From contig JBGPKX010000077.1 in assembly GCA_041486185.1 (NCBI GenBank), positions 1 to 18,737 on the forward strand: a stretch of DNA of 18,737 bases. The letters run 5' to 3'. The number at the start of each line of letters is the position of its first letter. Position 1 is the first letter of the stretch. The notes below the pieces were generated by a model, which saw nothing but the letters and a program-made list of their open reading frames with translations, was not told the origin of the DNA and ran no database searches. Positions 1 through 9,656 of this stretch are shown piece after piece. A program made the position numbers and the translations under genes. The DNA comes from QHXW01 sp041486185 (lineage in GTDB: Bacteria; Acidobacteriota; Terriglobia; Bryobacterales; Bryobacteraceae).

Positions 1-4
1 AGAC

Positions 5-2436
<2,432 letters not shown>

Positions 2437-2440
<4 letters not shown>

Positions 2441-3696
2441 AGGCCGGCTCGCGATGCGCGCTCGTGGGACTCGATACGCACCTCCGGATAGGCTGCCTGA
2501 TCTCCGCGGAGCAGCGGCGCGTCGGCGTTCTCGAGATAACGGTCGAAGAAGGCTCGCACGTAGTCGCTGGTGAGCGCGAGCACGCGCCGCCCGTCGATTG
2601 GCCCGAGCATTCCTAGAATTTTCATGAGCGGCTCGAACAGCAGGGCGGAATCCGTGAAATCAAAATGCCGTGCCCCGCGCACCACCAGCCGGTAGCCGTT
2701 CGCCGATGCCCGATAGATGACATCAATCGCGTGCGCCTCGCTCTCCTGTTCCTCATCGTACGCCCGGCGTGAGCCCCAAAAGAAGCGGATCATAAGCCCC
2801 GGCGGAGTCACCGGCTCGCTCAGCATGAACATGAAAGGCTGCGCGAGGCCGGCGCCGGCCACGTCTCCGTACGGAGTTCCATCGAGATCGATCGCAGCCT
2901 TGCAGCGGCCGTCGGTCCGGCAGGCCTCCGCCGACGCGGCGCCGCCGAACGAGTGGCCGAACACGCCGATCCGTCCCAACGCCAGGCGTCCGCCGAAACG
3001 GCTGTTCCCGCCTGCGTCGAGTCTCTCGAGCTGATTCATGGTGGAGACGATGTCCGCCGCCCAAACTTTCACCAGCTTGTCGGCGCCCGCTTTTTCGGCT
3101 GCGGGGGAATCCTCCGGAATGGCGCCTTCAAGGTCGCGCTCGACAACGCGGCCGTCGGGGAAAACAGTCACCGGCGCGCTGTAGGGATTGACGATTCCGG
3201 CGACGGCGTATCCGTGGCTGGCCAGATCTTCGGCGAGCGCCGTGTAATCGGCGGGAATCCGTCCGTATCCGGTCGAGAAGACTAGCACTGGACATCGCTG
3301 CGGTACAGGGGCGAGCGGCGCGTCGTCCACCGCGTGAGCCCGGACGGAAGCGAAGCGCTGCCGCAGGAGCAGCCCCGGGAACGGTTGCAGAGCTTCGGCC
3401 CACTGAGCGGGAAGGTAAGGGCCGGGTTGAGCGTTGCGTTCGGTGGCCGCGGGATACCACAGCCAAACCAGCAACTCGCGCTTGGCCCCGGCCAGGTGCC
3501 CGAACGGTTCATCGCGCGTGGCATCCACCCAATCGAAAACTGTGCGGCCGACGGCGTACGGTCCGCGGGGCGCCGGCAAGATCACTTCGCGGCTGCGCGC
3601 CCACACCAGAATCAACACGATGATGGTGCCGAGCCCTATGCACGCGGCCGCCAGCCACACGGCCACTCGCACCACCAGTCTTTTCCGTAACCGCAT
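2437..3696 (-). CDS. Membrane-anchored alpha/beta hydrolase, PAF-acetylhydrolase-like
   Basis: A 419-residue serine esterase or lipase-like protein with an N-terminal TM segment (about 8-33), so the catalytic domain probably sits in the periplasm. The nucleophile motif GHSFGG gives Ser249. Asp272 in DLDG lies 23 residues later, and His344 in GARHFDF completes a triad. The same order and a similar Ser-Asp spacing are typical of plasma PAF acetylhydrolase (lipoprotein-associated PLA2), so a short-chain phospholipid or ester substrate is a reasonable guess. I start at ATG 3696, with AAGAG five bases upstream; an in-frame GTG one codon earlier is also possible. The gene overlaps the following histidine kinase gene by 4 bp (ATGA), so the two form one transcription unit. 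An extended -10 motif lies just upstream. The substrate is not evident from the sequence. Confidence 0.88.
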
Positions 3697-3713
3697 CACG
3701 GCTCTTGGATGCG

Positions 3714-3722
3714 ACTATAGCA
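3714..3722 (-). promoter_or_regulatory. Putative extended -10 promoter of the esterase-kinase operon
   Basis: On the minus strand the sequence TGCTATAGT matches the extended -10 form (TGn followed by a TATAAT-like hexamer with one mismatch). It lies 17 bases before the ATG at 3696, so the 5' leader would be short but would still hold the AAGAG ribosome site. I see no convincing -35 box, which extended -10 promoters can do without. It is the only clear promoter-like motif I found in the 190-bp gap between the ABC ATPase gene and this operon. Confidence 0.35.
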
Positions 3723-3799
3723 GCAAGCGGCAGGGACCGCTGTTCCCTTTCGAACGGGTGCGTCGCGCCCGCACAGTAGCTGCTCAGCAGACGCCGCGT

Positions 3800-3827
3800 T
3801 GTGTTTCTGAGCCCAAGAGGAAACACA
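3800..3827. repeat. 8-bp inverted repeat in the gap between the ABC and esterase operons
   Basis: TGTGTTTC (3800-3807) and GAAACACA (3820-3827) are perfect inverted arms around a 12-nt centre. The element sits about 60 bases after the ABC ATPase stop codon and about 100 bases before the esterase start. No T-tract follows on the minus strand, so it is not a standard intrinsic terminator. It could be an operator or an mRNA-end hairpin. Confidence 0.4.
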
Positions 3828-3886
3828 CCTATCCCCTCTGAGACACACACCGGATTGAATCGGATATCAGTACGGGTGGCGGCCGC

Positions 3887-4588
3887 TTACGCGACTTCCA
3901 TTTTTTCCTCGACCACCCGGCCGTCGAACAGATGAATGCTGCGGTCCGCGAAGCGCGCATAGCGAGGGTCGTGCGTCACCATGCAGATGGTCGCGCCGTT
4001 GCGGTGGAGTTCACGCAACAGGTCCATCACGGCTTCGCCGTTGGCCGAGTCGAGATTTCCGGTCGGCTCATCCGCGAGCAGCACCGAGGGCGACCCGACC
4101 AAAGCACGGGCCACGGCGACGCGCTGCTGCTGGCCGCCCGAGAGTTGCGATGGATAGTGCTTCACGCGGTGCGACATGCCGACTTTTTCGAGGGCCTCGT
4201 GCACCAGCTTTTTGCGCTCCGCCGACGGCGTGCCGCGGTACGTCAGCGGCAGCTCGACGTTCTCGTACACCGTGAGATCGCCAATCAGGTTGAATGCCTG
4301 GAAAATGAACCCGATCTCGCGATTGCGGATGCGCGCCCGCTCCTGCATCTTGAGGCCGCTCACCGGCTTGCCATTGAGGACATACTGGCCGTCGGTGGGC
4401 GTGTCGAGCAGGCCCAGTATGGCCAGCAGCGTCGACTTGCCGCAGCCCGAAGGACCGGAAATCGAAACATACTCGCCCTTCTTGATGTCCATATGAATCC
4501 CGGCCAGGGCATGGGTTTCCACCTCGTCGGTGACGAAAACCTTGGTCACCGCATCCAGGTGTAGCAATGCTTCCGATCCATTCGCCAT
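3887..4588 (-). CDS. ABC transporter ATP-binding protein, MacB/LolD type
   Basis: A 233-residue nucleotide-binding subunit of an ABC system, acting at the inner face of the cytoplasmic membrane. All ATPase motifs are present: Walker A GPSGCGKS (45-52), Q-loop Gln97, signature LSGGQQQ (149-155), Walker B with LLADEP and catalytic Glu174, D-loop region NLDS, and H-loop His206. Length and motif wording (GFIFQAFNLI, ADEPTGNLD) fit the MacB/LolD/FtsE group, which powers FtsX-like permeases in efflux, lipoprotein release or cell-envelope work. The ATG has GAGGAG five bases upstream. The gene follows the adaptor gene after 16 bases, so both belong to one operon. No FtsX-like permease is encoded next to it in this window, so the partner must be encoded elsewhere. 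Confidence 0.95.
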   Translation of the reverse strand: MANGSEALLHLDAVTKVFVTDEVETHALAGIHMDIKKGEYVSISGPSGCGKSTLLAILGLLDTPTDGQYVLNGKPVSGLKMQERARIRNREIGFIFQAFNLIGDLTVYENVELPLTYRGTPSAERKKLVHEALEKVGMSHRVKHYPSQLSGGQQQRVAVARALVGSPSVLLADEPTGNLDSANGEAVMDLLRELHRNGATICMVTHDPRYARFADRSIHLFDGRVVEEKMEVA

Positions 4589-4604
4589 CTCCGCTCCTCA
4601 ATTC

Positions 4605-5858
4605 TCAGTTCAGACGTATGCGGTCATGCCCATCCATCGCCGACATGTCCGACAGAATCACCCGGTCTCCGACTTTCAAGCCATCCACAACTTCGATCGT
4701 ATTGACAGAGGTGCGGCCCAGCTTCACCGGCACGCGCGACGCACCCTTCCCGTCCGGATCGATCTTGAAGATCGTAATGGTGCTGTTCGGCTGCCCGAAC
4801 ACCGGCCGGCCCATGTATACCACATCACTCAGGTTCTCGAGTTCGATGGTGCCGTCCACGCTCAGATCGGGCACCGCACCCGAGGGCAGCGCGCCGATGA
4901 GCCTCGCGTCCACGGTCCTGGTTCCGTTGATGACCGCCGGATCGATGCGCGACACTTTGCCGGGGATAATCCCATTGCGCGTGTCGATCTGGGCATCCTG
5001 GCCCAGGACGATGTCCTTGGCCTGCGTCTCCGCAATTTTCAGTTCAGCCTTGAGTCGCCACGGCTGCGTAGCTTTGGCCAGAGGCGTACCGGCGGGCACG
5101 CGCTGCCCGTACTGCACCAGCAATTCCGTGATAATGCCATCGATGCCGGCGCGGATCTTGAGCGCCTCCACCTGCCGCTTCTTCAGCTCGAACATAGCGC
5201 GGAGCTGGTCGATTTTGGCCCTCTGCGCGGCCAGTTGCGCCTGCACCTGTTGTTTCGAGAAGGCCAGACGTTCCCCTTCGAGTTTGGTGCGCTGGGCGAG
5301 TTCATCGGCTTTTACCGAGGAGAGCTTTTCCTGCAGATCCGGGATCAAACCTTCCTTAACCAGCTCCTTGTCGCGATCCGCCGTCAACTGTGCCTGTTTG
5401 TAGTCGGCATTCACCGTGGCTGCGACGGCTCTTTGATCGAGCCCCTGTTTCTCGAGGGTCATTTGCGTATCGGTATAGATGGCTTCGGCGGTCTTGAGCT
5501 GGAACTCGGCGTCCACCATGGAGTTTTCGAGCTCAGGATTATTCAACACGAAAATGATCGTTTCGGGCTTGACCTTGTCGCCCTGTTGCACCAGACGCTT
5601 CTCGACGCGGCCGTCCGAAATCGCCGGGATGAAGAGGACCTCTTCGGGAACCAGCGTGCCCAGCCCCCTGACTTCCCGTTTCATGGGCCCACGCTTGACG
5701 GTATCGGGCCAGAGTGTGGCCGCCTCGACGCTAGGGGCTGCCGGTTTGAGCTTCGAAAGAACAAGCGTAATTCCGGCGAGGGCAATCACGGTGACAACGC
5801 TATAGACAATACGCCGGATCAGGCGCTTTTTTCCAGCGTCTTTACGTATGACGTCCAT
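4605..5858 (-). CDS. HlyD/MacA-type periplasmic adaptor (membrane fusion protein)
   Basis: A 417-residue adaptor expected to link an inner-membrane transporter to an outer-membrane channel. It shows a basic N-terminus and one TM helix (about 17-36), a first lipoyl half (about 75-110), a long Gln/Lys/Glu-rich coiled coil (about 115-235), a second lipoyl half containing YGQRVPAGTPL (about 240-260), and C-terminal beta-barrel and membrane-proximal regions. I start at ATG 5858 because GGAGGGAGG lies a few bases upstream; a longer reading that begins 12 codons earlier would place this ribosome site inside the gene. The ABC ATPase gene follows after 16 bases. Together they resemble MacA plus an ATPase, but MacB would also carry a fused permease and the ATPase here does not. 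The exported substrate is unknown. Confidence 0.92.
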   Translation of the reverse strand: MDVIRKDAGKKRLIRRIVYSVVTVIALAGITLVLSKLKPAAPSVEAATLWPDTVKRGPMKREVRGLGTLVPEEVLFIPAISDGRVEKRLVQQGDKVKPETIIFVLNNPELENSMVDAEFQLKTAEAIYTDTQMTLEKQGLDQRAVAATVNADYKQAQLTADRDKELVKEGLIPDLQEKLSSVKADELAQRTKLEGERLAFSKQQVQAQLAAQRAKIDQLRAMFELKKRQVEALKIRAGIDGIITELLVQYGQRVPAGTPLAKATQPWRLKAELKIAETQAKDIVLGQDAQIDTRNGIIPGKVSRIDPAVINGTRTVDARLIGALPSGAVPDLSVDGTIELENLSDVVYMGRPVFGQPNSTITIFKIDPDGKGASRVPVKLGRTSVNTIEVVDGLKVGDRVILSDMSAMDGHDRIRLN

Positions 5859-5899
5859 GAGTCCTCCCTCCGGAGTTGGCACGCGCCATGCCAATCCGC

Positions 5900-5926
5900 T
5901 AACTCTAGTTAACTTCTTGAATTATA
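5900..5926 (-). promoter_or_regulatory. Promoter with adjacent palindrome before the adaptor-ABC operon
   Basis: A perfect TATAAT on the minus strand (plus 5921-5926) lies about 60 bases before the adaptor ATG. Immediately downstream, where transcription should begin, is the inverted repeat TAACT-CT-AGTTA (5900-5911). No good -35 box is visible. The palindrome at the expected start site is well placed for a repressor, but no regulator gene is nearby to pair with it. The rest of the 189-bp gap up to the GH35-like gene holds nothing else I can name. Confidence 0.45.
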
Positions 5927-6039
5927 AGCCAGAAACGCGCCGACCCATAGCTCATGTGTTCGGCTGCGGAATGCCCGCGTCCCAGGACCGGACAGCGTCA
6001 AATGCAGCCGGCAGGCCAACCCGGACTTCTTCGATGGCA

Positions 6040-6057
6040 CGCGGATTTCATTCCGCG
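6040..6057 (-). terminator. Hairpin spanning the stop codon of the GH35-like gene
   Basis: CGCGGA and TCCGCG are perfect 6-bp arms around a 6-nt loop that contains the TGA stop of the exported GH35-like gene. The stem is very GC-rich, but no T-tract follows on the minus strand, so intrinsic termination is uncertain. It may stabilise the mRNA 3' end. Confidence 0.25.
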
Positions 6058-8339
6058 GGCCGCTCCAGCGAATAGACTGCCCGGCCCGCGGCTTCCCGCG
6101 TAGCGCGAAACAAGATATCGTTCTTCTTTTCGGTCCGCAGAGTTTCCGGTGGCAGCGGTGTCGTTTGCTCTACCTCAAGCGTCGCGCCGGCCGCGGCCAG
6201 ACGCACCACACGACGCCAGTTCTTTCCCTGGAATTCGAGCGATCCATCGGAGTTCTTGCGGACGCCGGTCGCGCCCGTTCCGGCCAGCGCGCCATTTTCA
6301 GGGAGCGCGTTCAAGCCGGAATCCTTCCAGACGAACTCCAGCCAGCGGCCGCCATCCTGCGCTGAGAATACCGCGCGCACGCGCTGATTTTCCAGCACCC
6401 ATTCGGGCTGGCCGTCGCCATCCAAGTCGGCGGAGTAGGGCAGCACTTCACCCCGGGGAATCACGGCAAAGCGCATGGGCAACTTAACATCGGCGGCGCC
6501 CGAGACGTGCAGACTCCACGGAATAAGTCCTCGCTCGACGCGCACGGGGAAAACACGAATCACGGCATCGCGCTCCATGCCGCCGCCGATCGAGATCTCG
6601 ACGCGCACCGGTGAGAATTCGAGTCCTTCGCCCTTCGCTTCGACCACGAAGTTGCGGATTTCGGAAGCGTTATTATGAATCGCCACGCTGACTTCCCGTC
6701 CAGCGTTTGCGCCGACCGGCACGATCGCGGGCACTACCGGCAGTTCCGCCAGCGAGCCGTAGTGTAACGTCACAGCCTCGCGTACGCGCACCGACGCCGG
6801 GCGCAACAATTGCAGGCGCGCGCGGCTCATCAGAACGCCATCGGCTTCGAGCGCCAGCGGGGCCCACTCACCGTGCAGGGTATCCGGCGGCACGTCGATT
6901 TCATAGTCGATTTCCATGGGCGATTTTGCGGCGCTGACCGCATGAAAATTCTGCGGGACGCGCAAACGCGAGCGTTCCGCTATCTGCTCGGAAGAGTAGG
7001 AGGTCGCCACATGGTTCTTCTGGCCAATGGTGAGGCGCTTGGCATCCACGAAGAAGGCGGAGTTCTCCGGCGGCTGAATCGCGATCCCGATGCGTACGCG
7101 GTGTGCCGGTCCCTTGCCGGCGGGAATGGGCAAACGCACGCGCTGAGTTTTCTCGTCCCAATCGAATTCGACGGGCCTGCCGGCCGCCAGCAGGGGCCCG
7201 CTGGGCTCCTGCGAAAGCTGCAGCACCACTTCGCCGGCCCGCGGAGCTGAGAATTCCATGGCCAGAATTCCGTTCTCGTACTCCAAGGCGTTCAGCTCGG
7301 CAGTGGCGTAGACCAAGTGGTCCTGATTGGTGAAGCCGGAACAGTCGCGACAGAAAGCCGCCTCGGTGAGTGGAACGCGGATGGGAAGCCACAGGGCTTC
7401 GCCCGGCGCCAAACGCAGCGAGGGCAAAAGCATGCGCCGCTCGGATGTGGGATAAAAGACTCGCAGCGCGCCCTCAAACTCGGTGGCGCTCTGGTTGATC
7501 ACGCTCAGCGCCGACGCGCCGCGCGATGCCATGAGCTGCTGCGCCATTACGCCTGGCGGCAGCTTTCCGGCGGCGGAACGCACGGCCCTGGCGGGCTTCA
7601 TCGCGGGCAGCACCGCGGCCCAGTAGCGCCAGAGGAGTGCATCGCGGCGCAGTGGGGCGACACTCGTGCGCTCGTCGCCCGAGAGGGAAACTGCACCCGG
7701 GCGGAAGATGGCTGAGCCGGCCGCTTCCCAGCCCACCGGAAGAAGCAGGTCCTCGACATCCTCCCACACCAGCGATCCGCGGCCCGCGGCGAATGCCTCG
7801 CGGCTTCTCACCAGAGCACGGGCGGCGTCCTTTGCCGAAACGCTGACAATGGGAAGCGGCGGTTGTGGCGCGCCGAACACGCCGCCGGCGCCTTCGACAA
7901 ACGCGATCGGCCCGTCGTGCGCCGCAAGATAGGGGTCGAGCGCGTCGTTGAGGTCCCACAACCACTTGCGCAGCGCGCGATGATCCGACTCGAAGCCCGC
8001 GGGATATCCGGAATTGAGCCAGCCCTTCACTGGCGGCGCCGGCCGGATCCAGGCGCGCAAGCCCGCGCGTTTGAGAAGGCGCACGAAGCCGATCAGGTCG
8101 CGACGCGGGCTGGTACGTCCAGTGAGGTCGACCGTCTCGGCGTCCATTTGATGCCAGTTCCAGGGAACCGAAAACGCGACAGTATCGATGCCCAGATTCT
8201 TGAGCCAAACCAGCTCGCGTTCCCAAAGCTGCGGCGGGTAGGCGTAATAGGGAAATTCGACCGCTTGCACGAGCTCCGGGCGCAACTCAGGCGCGGGAGC
8301 GAGAGATGCCAGCACCAGGAGCAGGCCGAGCGCGCGCAT
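6048..8339 (-). CDS. Exported GH35-like (beta-galactosidase-fold) protein, probably divergent
   Basis: A 763-residue protein with a signal peptide (hydrophobic core at about 4-15), so it is exported. Residues about 28-120 read like the first half of a GH35 barrel: LWERELVWLKNLG, then PWNWHQ, then the RDL...F..LLKRAGL and IRPAPP pattern. Where GH35 enzymes have GPI..VQVENEYG with the proton-donor Glu, this protein has GPIAFVEGAGG (143-153), so the Asn-Glu pair seems to be replaced by Gly-Gly. The rest is long and beta-rich, with a calcium-loop-like DLDGDGQPE (638-646) near the C-terminus. I start at ATG 8339, which overlaps the upstream TGA by one base (TGATG); a reading 21 codons longer would run into the DnaC-like gene. 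It may bind or modify a glycan, but activity cannot be assumed. Confidence 0.75.
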   Translation of the reverse strand: MRALGLLLVLASLAPAPELRPELVQAVEFPYYAYPPQLWERELVWLKNLGIDTVAFSVPWNWHQMDAETVDLTGRTSPRRDLIGFVRLLKRAGLRAWIRPAPPVKGWLNSGYPAGFESDHRALRKWLWDLNDALDPYLAAHDGPIAFVEGAGGVFGAPQPPLPIVSVSAKDAARALVRSREAFAAGRGSLVWEDVEDLLLPVGWEAAGSAIFRPGAVSLSGDERTSVAPLRRDALLWRYWAAVLPAMKPARAVRSAAGKLPPGVMAQQLMASRGASALSVINQSATEFEGALRVFYPTSERRMLLPSLRLAPGEALWLPIRVPLTEAAFCRDCSGFTNQDHLVYATAELNALEYENGILAMEFSAPRAGEVVLQLSQEPSGPLLAAGRPVEFDWDEKTQRVRLPIPAGKGPAHRVRIGIAIQPPENSAFFVDAKRLTIGQKNHVATSYSSEQIAERSRLRVPQNFHAVSAAKSPMEIDYEIDVPPDTLHGEWAPLALEADGVLMSRARLQLLRPASVRVREAVTLHYGSLAELPVVPAIVPVGANAGREVSVAIHNNASEIRNFVVEAKGEGLEFSPVRVEISIGGGMERDAVIRVFPVRVERGLIPWSLHVSGAADVKLPMRFAVIPRGEVLPYSADLDGDGQPEWVLENQRVRAVFSAQDGGRWLEFVWKDSGLNALPENGALAGTGATGVRKNSDGSLEFQGKNWRRVVRLAAAGATLEVEQTTPLPPETLRTEKKNDILFRATREAAGRAVYSLERPAE

Positions 8340-9130
8340 CAGAAGGTGGCGGTCCTGGGGAGGCGGTAATCGCGAACGGCCGGCATGTGCTCCACTCTGC
8401 ACATCTCGAACAGGCGGGAGCGCGCGCGCGCGCCGATCTGATCCGAGAGAGTGCGTCGATAATCAACCGTATTGTCGGCCTGCTTCCGCGCGACGCGGTC
8501 ACCCGCCTCGGGGTCAGGCAGGTTGGTGGTAGCGATGAGCGGCTTCCGGTGGTTGCAGCGGTGAGTGATGATGGACGTCACCACGTCCTCGATCCATGGC
8601 AGTACGCGGTGCGCGCCCAGATCGTCGAGCAGCAATACTTCGGCATCGAGCGCCACGCGGTAAGCCTCGCGGTCGCTGGTTCCGGAGTTCGGATCGAAGC
8701 CCGAACGAATGCGGTCAATGAGATTCTGATAGTCGAAAAATACGCCCTGAGCCCCTTTGTCGATGATCCGGCGCAGTGCAGCCACGGCCAGATGCGTTTT
8801 TCCCGTGCCCGGCTCCCCAAGCAGGAGCAGGCCTGGTTTCTGCCCCGAAGGAAAACCTTTCGCCAGATCGAGGACTGAAAACTCGTGAGCGTAGTTCAAG
8901 ACTCTGTGCCGTATCGAACTCAGATCGCGGGCCGCGATGTCGTTGTCTTTGGGAATTTGAAAACTGTCGAACGATGCGTTGCGGTAGAGCGGCGGAATGC
9001 CAGCCGATTCCTCGAGCCGCTCGGAACGCCCTTCCTTGGCGCACTCGCAGCGCTCGGCGCCAGTGACACCGTCGCGCTCCACGATTTTCCACCCCGAGCC
9101 GCCGCACGCGGGACAAACTTCTTCCGCCAT
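8339..9130 (-). CDS. DnaC/DnaI-like AAA+ ATPase with N-terminal zinc-binding motif
   Basis: A 263-residue protein of the helicase-loader/IstB group. The N-terminus carries CPAC (Cys6, Cys9) and CEC (Cys28, Cys30), a probable zinc site like that of DnaI-type loaders. The AAA+ core shows Walker A GEPGTGKT (105-112), Walker B LLLDDLG (166-172), a sensor-1-like ATTN (200-203) and an Arg in SRLFEM (Arg239) suited to the arginine-finger position. Family knowledge suggests it loads a replicative helicase on single-stranded DNA, though IstB-type transposition helpers look similar. No transposase lies nearby and the gene sits inside a metabolic operon, which favours a chromosomal helper role. It starts 28 bases after the carrier-protein stop. 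The exported GH35-like gene begins on its stop codon. Confidence 0.88.
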   Translation of the reverse strand: MAEEVCPACGGSGWKIVERDGVTGAERCECAKEGRSERLEESAGIPPLYRNASFDSFQIPKDNDIAARDLSSIRHRVLNYAHEFSVLDLAKGFPSGQKPGLLLLGEPGTGKTHLAVAALRRIIDKGAQGVFFDYQNLIDRIRSGFDPNSGTSDREAYRVALDAEVLLLDDLGAHRVLPWIEDVVTSIITHRCNHRKPLIATTNLPDPEAGDRVARKQADNTVDYRRTLSDQIGARARSRLFEMCRVEHMPAVRDYRLPRTATF

Positions 9131-9158
9131 GAATCCCTATTATCCTTTACCCGGCAAT

Positions 9159-9656
9159 CTATTCGATGGTCGCCAGAATAGTGCCCGCGGTGACCGTCTC
9201 TCCCTCGCGCACCGGAACCGCCGACACACGCCCCGCGCGGCGCGCCTTCATTTCGTTCTGCATCTTCATGGCCTCGACTACTATGACGCCCTGGCCGGCC
9301 TGAACGGTTTCGCCCGGATTCACCAGAACGCGCACGATTTTGCCGGGCATGGAGGCGACGATATTGTCACGATCGTGGCCGTGAGCGGCAGCGCTGTTTC
9401 GTGTCCACCGCCGCGGATCGGTAATGGCGACCTGAAAGCGCCGGCCACGGAGCGTGATCCACGCGCAATCGTCACCCGGCTCGGCGCGCGCTTCGTAGCT
9501 GCGGCCATCGAGGAGCACGGAGTAGACCCCGGGCTCCACTTCCACGAGTTGCGCATGACGTTCGTCTCGATCGCCTAAGCGGAAGCGGTATCGATCGCCA
9601 TCGCGATGCACTTCAAGGCGGGCGGCCACGCCATCGATGCGGAGGTCGAGCGTCAT
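9159..9656 (-). CDS. Biotin carboxyl carrier protein (biotinyl-lipoyl domain)
   Basis: A 165-residue carrier subunit of an acyl-CoA carboxylase. The C-terminal half (about 95-165) is a biotinyl domain with the sequence VVEAMKMQNE, and biotin would attach to Lys131. The N-terminal 90 residues match the position of the linking (BT) region found between the carboxylase and carrier parts of PCC/MCC alpha chains. It therefore looks like an alpha chain split into two genes. I start at ATG 9656, which overlaps the biotin carboxylase stop codon as ATGA; the alternative start 11 codons earlier has no merit. Coupled translation would keep carrier and carboxylase in step. No carboxyltransferase gene is present in the window. 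Confidence 0.92.
   Translation of the reverse strand: MTLDLRIDGVAARLEVHRDGDRYRFRLGDRDERHAQLVEVEPGVYSVLLDGRSYEARAEPGDDCAWITLRGRRFQVAITDPRRWTRNSAAAHGHDRDNIVASMPGKIVRVLVNPGETVQAGQGVIVVEAMKMQNEMKARRAGRVSAVPVREGETVTAGTILATIE

Noticed and set aside
4530..5912. Plus-strand open frame (460 codons) opposite the adaptor gene
   Set aside because: Same cause: shadow of a clear HlyD-type gene. The product is His/Arg-rich with no domain pattern and no ribosome site.
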